In this document: positions 1 through 11,356 of the stretch, in pieces
Layout of the letters: the number at the start of each line of letters is the position of its first letter
Numbering within the stretch: the stretch's first letter is position 1
NCBI RefSeq assembly: GCF_016808335.1
Contig: NC_053139.1
Coordinates: 35,857,954-35,921,953, forward strand
Reading direction: 5' to 3'
Origin: Panicum virgatum
Taxonomy: Eukaryota > Streptophyta > Magnoliopsida > Poales > Poaceae
DNA: 64,000 nt
Program-made: the position numbers and the translations under genes
Notes under the pieces: model-generated
Databases searched by the model: none
Told to the model about the DNA's origin: nothing
What the model saw: the letters and a program-made list of their open reading frames with translations, nothing else

Positions 1-2399
1 TTGATGCTCCATGTATTGATATTGGTTGTGTGTTTCATGACGTGAATCAATGCAAATCGGCATTAACCCAACATGCAATCTTGAATGATTATGATTTCCG
101 TATTGTGAAGAAAGATAACAAGCGATATCGAACCAATTTTATGAGAGCTGATCAAGTCTGCGAGTGGACCTTTCTTTTGTTGGGATAGTTTTTTCCATAA
201 ATTGTGATATTTTGTTACACTATCATCTTAATTAGATGCTTATTTCCCTTGCAGGTTAAGATGGACGGTCCCAAGCACACATGCAGTTCAGTGAATCAGT
301 ATGGTGACACAATGGCATCAAATAATTGGGTCGCTGAAAGGGTGGTTGAATTCTTGAAAGAGGACTCAATCGTGGGACCTACGGAGTTACAACGTAAGCT
401 GAAGGACAAGTACGCACTAGAAGTTCCTTACAACAAGGTTTTGAGGGGTAAGGAAAAGGCTCCAGAAATGATATTTGGTAAATGGGATGACAGTTATGAC
501 TTGCTGCCCACATATAGAGCTGAGCTACTCAAATCAGCTCCAGGAAGCATTGTTGAGCTGGATACTGAAAATCATCAAGGGGATGTCTGTTTTAGGAGAT
601 TCATTGTGGCCCTCAAACCATGCATTGATGGTTTTCTGCAAGGATGCAGGCCCTACATTGCTATAGATGCTACGCGAAGGTCAAGGGGTCAGTTGGCAAC
701 AGCTGGTTCTGTAGATAGAAATAATTGCCTTTTTCCTGTTGCCTATGGTGTAATTGAAACTGAGTCCACAAAGAGCTAGACATGGTTCATCTAGAACTTG
801 AAGGCTGCTATTTTTTTCTCCAACACGCAGAAAAGTTGTGTATCATTGTATTGATAGAAGATACATAGACCCCCCCAACACACACACACACCCTTGCTCC
901 TTTGCCACTAATCACCTGTTAAAGACAGACTTGAAGGCTGCTATTGGTGCACCAACAGGTTTGGCTATCAGCACAGATGCATGCAAAGGACTAGGTGAGA
1001 CTGTGAAGGATGTGTATCCTGGTGTCAAACATAGAGAATGTATGAGGTATTTATGGAAAAATTTCAAGAAGCATTACTCTGGTGATTTGTTCAATTATAA
1101 CATGTGGCCGGCTGCCAAGGCTTGCACTATTGAGAAGTTCAATTGGCACATGGGGCAAATACAGGAAAGGTTCCTTGAAGCAATTGCTTACTTGGATGAG
1201 AATCATCCATACTTGTGGAGTAGAAGCAAATTCTCTGAGCAATGCAAGGTAGACTATATCAATAATAACCTCTCTGAGTTTTTCAACAACTGGATACGAA
1301 AATGTAAAGACTTGCAGATTGTAGAGATGCATGATATTATAAGGCAGATGATCATAACCAAATTTGATGATAGGAGGAAAATTGCTATATCAATGGAGGG
1401 CAGCATAATCCCTAATATAACAAAGGCTCTAACTTCTCAAAGCAAAGATATCAAGGACCATGTGGTTTTAAGATGTGGCAATAAAACAGCTGAAGTTACT
1501 GCACCTACATCATCAGGATCATCTTACAAGTATGTAGTTAATTGAAGCTCAAGACATGCAGTTGTAGGTTGTGGCAAGTGAGTGGAAAGCCATGTAAACA
1601 TTCTTTAGCATTCATAGCAAAGCTTAGTAGAGAGGTGCAAATGGATGACTTCGTCCATGATTCTTTCTCTGTTGAGAAGCTGAGAAAGACATATTCAGGT
1701 GTGTTTAATCCGATGACATCAAAGTATTTCTGGCCACGTGTTGATCTTGGATACAAAATAAAGAAGCATAAGTTGAGAAGAAAGCCTGGCGGGCCAAGGA
1801 AAACTAGGATTAAGGCATCAGATGAATCTGGTGCTAGGAAAAGAAAGAGGTGCTCAGAATGCCATCAACTTGGCCATACAACAAAGAAGTGCCAAGGGGG
1901 CCTGACTGCTAAGAAGAAAAAGATGTTTGCATCTCATGAGAATGCATCTGAGGTGGAGAGCAATGACTCTCCTACATCTTCCACAAGGGGAAGGGGTACA
2001 AGTAGCCGATCATTAACTACTGGGTCATCCAAGTATGTTATCCATGTGTACTTGTTTTCTATTTCTTATGCTTTGAACATACCTAATGATGCATTCTTAT
2101 CTCAAAACAAGTGATGATGCAAGTAATATTGGAGGAGGATCACAAACTGGGAGAGGTGGAGGTACAAGTTCATCACGTACTGAAACAGCCAAGTACATCA
2201 CTTTTTCAGTATAATTTGAATAGGTTCATGCCCACATACCACATTGGATATTTACTAATGCATTTTGAGCATTTTCACTCCTTTTTTTTGAAGTGATGGT
2301 GCCACTCATGATAGAGGATGAAGACCACCAACTGGGAGGGGGAGGAGTACAGGCAGAGGAAGAGGTGCTTCAAGGCTTGCTGCTTTGCTCAATGTATAG
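1..2399 (+). pseudogene. MuDR-type (MULE) transposase remnant, cut by the window start
   Basis: This is a decayed transposase gene of the Mutator/MULE superfamily, which catalyses cut-and-paste transposition. Reading frames from base 3 onward give an N-terminal MuDR-like segment (about 3-188). After a short gap comes the DDE core: AIDAT with the first Asp near 662-676, ISTDACKGL with the second Asp near 967-993, and KHRE near 1027-1038. Then follow a SWIM zinc finger (CSC...GKPCKH, about 1554-1605) and a CCHC knuckle (CSEC..LGH....C, about 1852-1895). A Gly/Arg-rich tail ends at TAG 2397-2399. Damage includes TAG 777-779 where Trp is expected, a 116-bp insertion at 813-928, and a frame change near 1540 just before the SWIM finger. 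Some gaps may be true introns, e.g. after the AAG near 2033. No terminal inverted repeat is visible; the left end lies outside the window. The family is clear; the exact exon structure is not. Confidence 0.9.
796..945. repeat. 116-bp insertion flanked by a 17-bp direct repeat
   Basis: The 17-mer acttgaaggctgctatt occurs at 796-812 and again at 929-945. It flanks 116 bp that begin with a T-run and contain C- and CA-rich tracts. The transposase reading frame makes sense if one copy plus the insert is removed (NLKAAI directly followed by GAPTGL). A long target-site duplication with a T-run at one edge fits target-primed reverse transcription of a short RNA, in minus orientation. The source RNA is not recognised. 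Confidence 0.7.
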
Positions 2400-2995
2400 A
2401 AATGACCACTGTTTGGAATATGTAATAACTAGTGAGTGATTTGTTGTGAATGTATGACCTAGACATAATCTTAGCATGTGGTACCTTTATTTTGGTGTGC
2501 TTAATTGTGATCGAGATATGAGAAACTTAATGCGGTTACTGTCAACTCTTGCATTATGATGCAGATATTATGCTTATATATTATCTGGATCTTTCTTCAA
2601 CTCGGCTGAGACCGAGAGAACCTGAGAAGCCAAGCCAAGAGTGCGAGATGTTTTCCGCCTGCACGATGTTTTCTTGAGCAGGGCCGCTGGTTTCAGATGA
2701 AGCCGCCAGGAAAGTTCAGAGACACCGAACGGAGCTCTTGTCGTGTCGTGGTGGGCACCAGGCAGGGATTAGGCGGACATGGTCAAAACAGGCACACCAA
2801 ACTTTCTCTAGGAGGCGTGGCGTGTTGACCTGCTGATAACATGTCGAGGAATCAAACGGTTCCGTTCCCAAGCTAAAGATGTTGACGTGGGTAAATTTTG
2901 TACTCGGTACATGCTCACAGCACAACTGACAACTGAACTGACTAGCTTCCTTTTGCACTTAATTCATCTGCTTTACGAAGCACAATTCCACACGA
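2400..2995. other. No gene seen
   Basis: Spacer between the transposase remnant and the receptor kinase promoter. It has short unrelated ORFs only. It probably holds the 3' part of the MULE, but no terminal inverted repeat could be recognised. Confidence 0.5.
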
Positions 2996-3175
2996 GGATT
3001 CTATTTGGTATGGCTTATTTTGGCTTCAGCTTGTAGCACGCAAATCAAAATATTGTAGCGTGAAACTGTTTTATAAACCCGTGTTAAAATAAACTAGAAG
3101 TCAGGTGAAGCTAGTTTTTTTTTTCCACCGGCTTTGGCTTCACTTGTTTTGAGTGAAACCGTGCCAAACAATCCC
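2996..3175. repeat. Possible foldback (MITE-like) element upstream of the receptor kinase
   Basis: The left end (ggattctatttggtatggc) and right end (accgtgccaaacaatccc) are imperfect inverted repeats about 18 bp long, around AT-rich DNA that contains further short inverted pieces (ggcttcagctt / tggcttcactt). This looks like the tttggcacgg-type MITEs common in grasses. No clean target-site duplication was found. It ends 343 bp before the kinase start codon, so it could be part of the promoter region. Confidence 0.4.
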
Positions 3176-3518
3176 ATATACTGCTCAATAGAACACTTGC
3201 ACAAAAGTTTGCAGGACCAGATCTGCATAACACCACGAATTTTAAATGTTTCCTTTTCCAAAGCACCCATGTGAGGGCACTTGCCTACTGGCCGCACAAA
3301 CCACTATGTTCAAACCTGACTTTCCCATAGGTCAGTCTTCTTTAAAGAACAAAATAACCTTCCTTCCTAGGAGCCCGTGGCTAATAATGAATTGCAATTT
3401 GGATGGTGCGTGTTTTCCACCGTTCCAAAGACAACCCCCAGTGCTCAGTGCTGCATCTGCTTCTCCTCGCGTCCATCCATCCGCTTCTGCACACTTGATC
3501 GTGGCTGCAGCATATACC

Positions 3519-5975
3519 ATGGATGCATGCTCAGCTTGTATTCTCCTCCTCAGTTTGATTCACCTGCTTTCTAGCATCTCAGCCCGTGATTTCCTCTCGG
3601 CGGGCTCCTCCCTTTCCGTTGAGCACAGCTCCGACGTGCTCCACTCGGCAGACGGCACTTTCGCCTGCGGCTTCTACAGCATCTCCCCCAATGCCTCCAC
3701 CTTCGCCATCTGGTTCTCCAGATCATCTGGAAGGACCATTGTCTGGAGCGCGAATCCTCTCCACCCTGTGTACACCTGGGGATCCAAAGTCAAGTTAGAA
3801 GTCGAGGGGGGCATGGTTCTGAAAGATTACAATGGCCAGATTGTGTGGAGCAACAATGTGAGCACTTCGGACGCTGGGCATGTTCAAGCTCAGCTCTTGG
3901 ACAATGGGAACCTCATTGTGAAGGGCAAAGGTGGTGCCATCCTGTGGCAAAGCTTCGATTCTCCTACTGATACCTTGCTACCTACTCAGAGCATTACTGC
4001 TCCTACAAAGCTGGTATCTACTAACAGGTTACTTGTTCCTGGCCACTACAGCTTCCATTTCGATGATCAATACCTTCTTTCTCTGTTTGATGATGAGAAG
4101 GATATCTCTTTTATCTATTGGCCAAATCCAAGTAGGACTATCTGGGAAAAGCTTAGAGTGCCGTTCAATAGCACCGCATCTGGGGCTCTAGATACCTGGG
4201 GACATTTCCTTGGAAGTGACAATGCAACCTTCACAGCTGCTGATTGGGGTCCAGGGATCAAGAGGCGGCTGACACTGGATTATGATGGCAACCTCAGATT
4301 ATACAGTCTGAATAAGGCAGAAGGAACATGGTCGGTCACATGGATGGCATTTCCTCAGCTCTGCAAAGTACGTGGTTTGTGCGGTGAAAATGGAATATGC
4401 GTGTATACGCCTGTGCCTGCTTGTGCTTGTGCCCTTGGTTTTGTAGTCATCGACCCAAGTGACCGGAGCAAAGGATGCATACCCAAGACCAACATCAGTT
4501 GTGATGCACAGAAGGTGAAATTTGCTAAGCTACCCCACACTGATTTCTTTGGGTATGATATGACTGTCCATCGTTTTGTTTCTCTTGACTTCTGCACGAA
4601 CAAATGCTTGCATGACTGCAATTGTAAGGGTTTTGCATACTGGGAAGGAACTGGAGATTGCTATCCAAAGTCTGTTCTTCTTGGTGGTGTAACTCTGCAT
4701 AACCTTGGTAGTACCGGTACCATGTACATCAAGATTCCTAAGGGAGTTGAAGTGTTGGAGGCCTCAATTCCACAGTCACAACCTTTTGGTCCTAAGTATG
4801 GTCCTGACTGTAGTACAACAAACAGATACTTTATAGCACATTTTCTGGATATGCTTCAGAGGGATCAGAGTGAATCAAAGTATTTGTACTTCTATGGATT
4901 TTTAACAGCAATATTTCTGGCAGAGCTAATGTTTGTTGTATTAGGATGGTTTATCTTGAGGAGGGAGCGCAGGGAACTGAGAGGAGTATGGCCAGCTGAG
5001 GCTGGATATGAAATGATAACTAATCATTTTCGCAGGTACACCTACAGAGAGTTGGTGGCAGCGACTAGAAAGTTCAAGGATGAACTTGGAAGGGGAGCAT
5101 CAGGCATTGTATACAAAGGAGTCTTGAAAGACAACAGGGCAGTAATTGTGAAAAAGTTGGTTGAAATAAACCAAGGTGAAGAGGAATTCCAGCATGAACT
5201 GAGTGTGATTAGCAGGATTTACCATATGAATCTTGTGAGAGTTTGGGGATTCTGTTCTGATGGTCCACACAGGATATTGGTTACTGAATATTTTGAGAAT
5301 GGTTCATTGGATAAAGTCTTATTTGGTACTGAGGGTTCAGAAATCTTACTTGGATGGAAGCAAAGATTTAATATTGCTTTAGGGGTGGCTAGAGGATTGG
5401 CATATCTTCACCACGAATGTTCAGAGTGGGTCATCCACTGCGATGTGAAGCCTGAAAATATACTGCTGGATGAGAACTTGGTGCCAAAGATTGCCGATTT
5501 TGGCCTTGCAAAGCTCCTGAGCAGAGGTGGATCCAACATAAATGTTTCAAAGATCCAAGGAACTAGAGGTTATTTAGCGCCTGAATGGGTTTCTAGTCTC
5601 CCAATTACAGCAAAGGTTGATGTCTACAGCTTCGGAGTGGTGCTACTGGAGCTACTAAAGGGAGTCCGTGCCTCAGACATGGAAAATAATGAGGACGAGG
5701 AAGTGGAGATGGTCCTTGGAAGGATATCAAGGATGGTCAAAGAAAAGTTAAAGATGGATGGCAATGGCAGTGAGCAATCTTGGATCGCCGACTTCATTGA
5801 CGCTAGACTGAATGGTCAATTCGACAATCTGCAAGCAAGGACAATGACGAGGCTGGCCGTTTCATGCATGGAGGAAGACAGGGACAGAAGACCAACCATG
5901 GAAAATGTGGCCCAGATGCTTGTTTTAGTAGATGATGTCAGTAGTGCCAATGTAAATATGTCAGGAGCCACTTGA
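3519..5975 (+). CDS. S-domain (G-type lectin) receptor-like Ser/Thr kinase, ZmPK1-like
   Basis: An 818-residue plasma-membrane receptor kinase in one uninterrupted exon. The upstream in-frame ATG at 3246 is less likely: 3519 (context ccATGg) starts directly on a signal peptide (about residues 1-22, ending SSISA). Domains in order: bulb-type lectin (about 27-165), S-locus-like middle region, EGF-like Cys cluster (about 282-320), PAN/apple domain (about 328-405), transmembrane helix (about 457-479), kinase (about 515-800). Kinase landmarks are Gly-rich GRGASG, the lysine of VIVKK at 545, catalytic HCDVKPEN at 640-647, DFG at 660-662 and APEWV. The usual HRD Arg is Cys, so it is a non-RD kinase. 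In plants such kinases often act in innate immunity; the ligand here is unknown. A damaged tandem paralogue lies at 11357-14323. Stop TGA 5973-5975. Confidence 0.95.
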   Translation: MDACSACILLLSLIHLLSSISARDFLSAGSSLSVEHSSDVLHSADGTFACGFYSISPNASTFAIWFSRSSGRTIVWSANPLHPVYTWGSKVKLEVEGGMVLKDYNGQIVWSNNVSTSDAGHVQAQLLDNGNLIVKGKGGAILWQSFDSPTDTLLPTQSITAPTKLVSTNRLLVPGHYSFHFDDQYLLSLFDDEKDISFIYWPNPSRTIWEKLRVPFNSTASGALDTWGHFLGSDNATFTAADWGPGIKRRLTLDYDGNLRLYSLNKAEGTWSVTWMAFPQLCKVRGLCGENGICVYTPVPACACALGFVVIDPSDRSKGCIPKTNISCDAQKVKFAKLPHTDFFGYDMTVHRFVSLDFCTNKCLHDCNCKGFAYWEGTGDCYPKSVLLGGVTLHNLGSTGTMYIKIPKGVEVLEASIPQSQPFGPKYGPDCSTTNRYFIAHFLDMLQRDQSESKYLYFYGFLTAIFLAELMFVVLGWFILRRERRELRGVWPAEAGYEMITNHFRRYTYRELVAATRKFKDELGRGASGIVYKGVLKDNRAVIVKKLVEINQGEEEFQHELSVISRIYHMNLVRVWGFCSDGPHRILVTEYFENGSLDKVLFGTEGSEILLGWKQRFNIALGVARGLAYLHHECSEWVIHCDVKPENILLDENLVPKIADFGLAKLLSRGGSNINVSKIQGTRGYLAPEWVSSLPITAKVDVYSFGVVLLELLKGVRASDMENNEDEEVEMVLGRISRMVKEKLKMDGNGSEQSWIADFIDARLNGQFDNLQARTMTRLAVSCMEEDRDRRPTMENVAQMLVLVDDVSSANVNMSGAT

Positions 5976-7135
5976 AGCCTGCATCCAAATGGTTCTTTGT
6001 AGTAAGGGTCATACAAATAACATACAGATGGGAAAAAAAATATTAACTGCAAACTGTAACATTTGTTCAATATCCATGCTATGTTCTGCTGTACTAGTTT
6101 GCACTCTTAATCAGGAGAAAAAGCCATTGTTATAGATATAAAATCTTATGAAGATTTGTTCAATCCGAGTACAGACTTGCATCTACCATTCCCAAACAAT
6201 CTAAAACTACAACAAGAACAAAGCCTCTTTGTCCCATTCAAGTTGGGGTAGCCAATCAAATAATCGATAGATCGCATCTGGGACTGGGATAGATTGGAAG
6301 TTTCAGGCATATCACAGAGGTTTCTGGATAGTCGTGTTTGGATGAGATACGAATTATAAAAAAAATCTGGATAGTAGTTACATATTTTGAAAATCGGGAT
6401 AGTAGATTATAAATAGCTGGTGGAGGAAGATCGTGTGATTATAAGAATTTTATGTGGCTATACATTATAAACTTCTTTAAAATATTCTAAAAGTCACAAA
6501 GGTTGATAAATGTAAGGTGACCATGAAAAGCAGCTTGAAAATATGTAATTAAATTTACTTAAAATTCTATATAGTATTCATAAAAATACTATATACTAAA
6601 AATATGTACAAGTTTTTACATGGGACATCATCTATTTTTTTATAGGAATTATTGAACAAAATTTCAGTTTTTACAATGTACCAGTAGAGATGCACGTGCC
6701 ACAGGTACATATTTAAAAAATATTTATATTTCAAAATATCATGTATTCAAAAAATTATATTATATTTAAAAATTATATTGGATTCAAAATTGATATAACA
6801 AAGCAAAGTCCGATTACATCGCTACTAAAATAATTAAATTCTGCTAAAACAACTAAATTATTTTTTTATTAAAAAACATAGCAATCCACTCTATTGCAAA
6901 TATAATCTAATCCAAGTTCTCGTATGCTTTGCTAAATCTGTCATTTCAAGATATCTTCTCGTAGCATACTCGCTTTTCAGCTCCTCCGGAGCAATCTCAT
7001 CCTCGACTCCTCATTTTCCAGAACAGAATGGCGTGACAGAGGTATCACCTGTTCCATCTACACACATAAACATTTATACAAATACACAAATTTAATAAAT
7101 AAATCCTTATATGTTAAACTAAATATAATGATGCT
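5976..7135. other. AT-rich intergenic DNA
   Basis: 3' flank of the receptor kinase, then AT-rich sequence with many A/T runs. Nothing coding was recognised. The motif tgcacgtgccacaggtac near 6690 resembles tails of grass repeats, but no boundaries can be set. Confidence 0.5.
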
Positions 7136-7360
7136 TCAAGAATTGCGATAACCTTCGTTGGTTGCAACGCCGGCCACAAGATCAGAAAATGTTACAGTCC
7201 CTTCTGCTCTCTTTTTGGCATTTCTCTCAGCCTTCTGATCATCTGTCATATTATAGTGCATTTTGCTCCACCTTTCTATGTCTTTCTCCCTCTGCTGCAT
7301 GACAACTAGTTCAAAAAATGTTAGAAAGATTAGTGAAATAAATAAATAAATTAATACCAT
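7136..7360 (-). other. Short ORF of uncertain nature
   Basis: A 74-residue minus-strand ORF with a hydrophobic N-terminus, then a basic stretch (MQQREKDIERW..., NMTDDQKAERNAKK). The second part loosely recalls basic N-terminal stretches of plant transposon proteins. I cannot assign it. It may be a transposon fragment or chance. Confidence 0.2.
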
Positions 7361-8747
7361 GTATAAGATCTTGCTTTAATAATACCATGAATCATCAAAC
7401 TCATAAGTGGTTCTCCCGTTTACTTAGAAGTCGGCTGTTGAGCAACATCATTAGGCATATTTGTTTCATTAATTACGGAGGCAACATCTATATATAGTCA
7501 ATACATTTTGAGTTAGTAGAGACACACTGATCGGCCAGGTTTTAAAAAAACATACCAAGGAGCGTGCCCTGCTGCGGAAGGGCAACGGAAGAGGATGTGC
7601 CGAACTGCCGATCGCTAGGTGGAGTAGATGGCAAGAAAATGTTGTGGGCGCAGGGAAAGAATACGAGCATGATTTGGAAAGTAACCTGCGCACGTTAATC
7701 AACATACAAAAGGAAAGATAATCACATGATAATTAGTCTTACTAAAAATAATGGTTGCCTGGTATATAAGCAATATGTGGGTATAAGAGGTGGGTAGATA
7801 AATGTTTGGTGTAAAAAAAATCAGATTTGCTCCTTGTCAACTGATTGAGATTTTAATTTTCTGTCAATCGACGTGAGGGCTTCAGATCGGTAACGGACAG
7901 AACAACCGATCGACTTGTGTGGTGACGCTGTAATTGGGCCCGCTTCCGCGAGTTTGTGCGCCTGTTTAATTACTTTTGCTACTAGGTCCTGCTGTTGTCT
8001 GGCCACTTCACCAGTCGCCCATGCTGCTTCCTTGTTCCTCCATCCTCATCCCTTCCATTTCTTCTCAGATCGTGAGGTCGGAGAGAAAAGGAAAAGGAAG
8101 TTGGAAGAGGTGGAGCGACCACCGCGGCGGCGCGGCGGCGGCTTTATGCCGGCAATGACGCGAGTTCTGCAAGGGATGCCGAGATCCCCGCTGGCGGTGG
8201 CTGGTGTCCGCACTCCGCAGTGGGATTCGTGGTGGCGCGCGCGGCATGGCTCCTCGAGGGCCATCGTGGTTTCCCTGTAGCGGACTGACTCTTCCTCTAA
8301 TGTGAACCATGTGGCATGTGCTGCTGGCCAGGTCTCAGATCTTCATCTTTTGCGTCGTTGTGCTAACCTTGCAGGTCCAGTGATGCCGAGAGGTGAGGAA
8401 CAACTTATCTGTATCTGTTTTTGTGGTGCTGCTGCATAGATTGCAAGTTCCTAGGATAGAAGATGTGATTTGCTGAATTTGGGGAACAGGGGATGGAAGA
8501 ATCTTGCTTATTCAAATCTGGTTTGCTGAATTAAGATTAAGAAAAGAACATTTAAGATGGAGCACATAGAAAAATGCATGTGTGATTGTAACTGTTAACT
8601 TTGAACGCGACTTTGAATGAAATCCCCCTCCTAATATGCAGCAATAAAACTTGTTTTGTGTGATTATATTGTAACTGTGTTTTCAGACTTGGATGACATT
8701 CCTCTCCTAACTTGGAGTTCTGAGAAACAACATTTGCCTAATCATGC

Positions 8748-8750
<3 letters not shown>
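7361..8750. other. Unassigned stretch with a GC-rich island
   Basis: A GC-rich block at about 8090-8280 has overlapping ORFs on both strands, none with a recognised domain. A splice-acceptor-like ttgcag near 8372 and a polypyrimidine stretch at 8019-8075 could be the 5' end of a lost gene, but no downstream exons were recognised. Confidence 0.3.

Positions 8751-8785
<35 letters not shown>
8751..8785. repeat. (GT)n microsatellite
   Basis: A perfect dinucleotide run of about 17.5 GT units, followed by AT-rich DNA. Likely length-variable between individuals. Confidence 0.95.
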
Positions 8786-8786
<1 letters not shown>

Positions 8787-9402
8787 TTGTTAGCTCACAT
8801 TTTATGTTTGTGACTTGAAATGTGTGTAAATTTATTTTTTGTGTGAAAGAAATGGGTGTAAATTTTGAATATGCAGTGAGTTCCCTTGCATTTAAAATTT
8901 TAAAATCTATACATTAACAAACAGATCGTATCATTGGGCATTTTTTGCACTTATGGTTTCTACAGAGAACTGCTAATTGATTTAAAGTAGTCTAAATAGT
9001 CTAAACGGGTATGAAAGTACACCAGTGTGGAAGGTTGGGCAAAAAGACAGGAAGTAATTTAAGCTGTTGATCCACCATCCAAAGGCTAGTGGAGGTGATT
9101 GAGAGATAACAAATATCTCAATCAGTTGACGTGGAGACACATCCAAAAAAAATTAAGATTTTGGTGGAAATATTTTTCTTCTATCAATTTTGTGGGTCTA
9201 CGCCCTCTTTCGTAAAACCTTTGGCCTGACAAGTGGGGCCTCCGTGAGAGGTAAGGTGGGCCTAATTTTGGTGAGAAAGAGTTTCAATTCTTACCACTTT
9301 TTATAGATAGATTTGTTGTGGGTGATACATACTTAAATAAGTTGGAGTACAAATATTTTTCTTTGCAAATATATTTCTAATAACGGGTATACTGGATCTT
9401 TG
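8786..9402. other. No gene seen
   Basis: AT-rich spacer between the microsatellite and the solo LTR. No coding signal and no recognisable element boundaries. Confidence 0.5.
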
Positions 9403-9407
9403 CCTCC

Positions 9408-10839
9408 TGTAGGGACAGTAGAGAACATGGCTCCATTATGTCATAGTTTGTGATTGTATAACAACATAATCAATGGAGCTAACAATGTTTGTGAGCAAAT
9501 TTATAGGATTTCTAGATCCCATGGATGTAATTCAAACCATATATAAAGATGTCCAATTTGTTGTCAAGATGTCCAAATTACAGTGGAGGTGTCCAAAGAC
9601 GAGTTGGACAAGAGTCAGTAGGAATATATGTGCTGATTAAACCGACGGCATGAAAAATCAATGGGTTGGGGCATTGGAAAAAATTATAGTAGCACTGGTT
9701 AAACTGGCGATGGAAGGAAAGGCGTCAGTGCATTAGTGTTGGCATTGCCCAGAGAGCATAAAGAAGGCATCGGTGCATTGATAGTTGCATTGACCAGAGA
9801 GCATGTCAAGCGGCAAGGAACAAAGTCTTCAGGGCCGGTTGAACTGGCGGGCGTTGGTGCAATGATGTAAGCAGATAGGGGCAGTTGGGGTTCAACAGTC
9901 AGCTCAATGGCTAGCTGGAGGCCTAATGTGACTGGTTAAACTGACGATCGCGACCAGTTTAACCGATGTTTTGTGCAGTTTTGGCACAACGGCTAGTAAC
10001 GGCTATGTGCTGCCCTTAGGCTATATATACGCCTCACCCCAGGTCATTTGAGGTTGCTAGAGTCCAAGGAAGTTGTATACACACCAGAGAACACCTCCAA
10101 GCCACCATTAACCTTAGTGATGATATCTTTAGGCCTTAGCACATCTTTGAGAGTGTTGGTGCTAGGTTAGCTCATAAGAGAGTGAGAGGGAGCAAGGTGT
10201 TGTGCTTTGTGTGCTAGTTCTAGAGTGAACCAAACTTGTATCTCGATGAGCCGGGTCCCTTGGAGTCTTGGAGACTTACCAGCAAGTTTTCAACCCCCCG
10301 TCTTGGTGTGGAGCGGCGTCGACGATTATGTGTGGGGGACGCGGAGAACCCCATCCTTCGTGATGAAGCTCCTTAGTGGAAAGCGGGATCAAGGTGATCA
10401 TGGGAGTTGGCAAGAGCCTTGGTGGCTTAGCCTTTGTGGCAAGTCAAGGGGTCCCCAGAAGAGACTTGGTGCCCGGAAAGTGATACTCTTATTGAGTGCT
10501 TCAACAACGTAGATCAAAGGTGGCTTTATGTCTACCGATACCATGAGATAAATCCTTGTGTCAAGAATTTGCATTCTCGCATCCCTCTTTTATGTTTCCG
10601 CATTTCATACTCGTGTGTCTTTACTTTCTTAGAGTAGCATCAAGCTACGAGTGGCTATAGGTTGCAAAACTTAATTTAGAACAAGGTTTCCACACTAATT
10701 GAATCACAGATGCACATCTATATAGCATGATCTATTTTATTATATTTTGTGCATAATTAGTTGGAGATATAGGTTAAAATTTTAAATTTGCCTAATTCAC
10801 CTTATGTCCCTCTTAGACTACGAGCACCGATTCCTTTCA
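9408..10839 (+). mobile_element. Solo LTR, 1,432 bp, target duplication cctcc
   Basis: Starts TGTAGGG and ends CTTTCA, with the 5-bp direct repeat cctcc at 9403-9407 and 10840-10844. The order of landmarks matches the LTRs of the 15001-21094 element: gttaaaccgacg-type motifs (about 9640-9970), TATA-like ctatatatacgcctcacccc near 10020, cacctccaagccacca, a caagccttggtgg stretch near 10412, and ggctataggttgcaa near 10650. It is therefore a diverged relative in plus orientation. No internal region remains, so it is a recombination-derived solo LTR. Short ORFs within it are not genes. Confidence 0.85.
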
Positions 10840-10844
10840 CCTCC

Positions 10845-11356
10845 GTAAGCATCACACCGTTAATGGTTACACGATTCCAACACCAGATGAAAACGTCCGA
10901 CAAACCATGATGTGAATATCAAAAGCAAGCCACCATAGTTTGGATGAAAGAAATTATTAAGCATATATTTTATCGTTAAGTCTGCATAACTGGTCAACGA
11001 TTTCATGGCTGCTAATATATGCTGTCAATTTTCTGGTCATGATCAATTGATGTCTTATAGACTGCAGCAAGTCAAACCGCGCCAGATCACAAGATCACAA
11101 GAAAATAGTACAGTGCAGTCTCTCTCACTTGGACAAGATCACAAGATACTATATTTTGTAAGGCTGAAGCCTGGACCAAAAAAAGACTGGACTGCATGAT
11201 TCACTGTTCATAGTATGGTGACTGACGTGGATGCTGCTGGCCGAGTGTCACAAGACTCACAACTGCTTCTTAAGGCTGGACGCTGATTGCAAGTTGGTCC
11301 TATAACAGCATCATCCATCCAGAGCACCTCAAGACAACTCAAAAGCTGCAATAGCC
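10845..11356. other. Upstream region of the receptor-kinase pseudogene
   Basis: About 510 bp between the solo LTR and the ATG of the second kinase copy. A TATA-like actatattttgt lies near 11148-11160. The original promoter probably lies here and just beyond the LTR insertion; no specific regulatory site is identified. Confidence 0.35.

Noticed and set aside
3246..3518. N-terminal extension of the intact receptor kinase
   Set aside because: ATG 3519 starts directly on a signal peptide and matches the start of the paralogue; the upstream 91 codons look like 5' UTR.
10207..10637. ORFs inside the solo LTR
   Set aside because: Homologous LTR sequence elsewhere in the window is non-coding.
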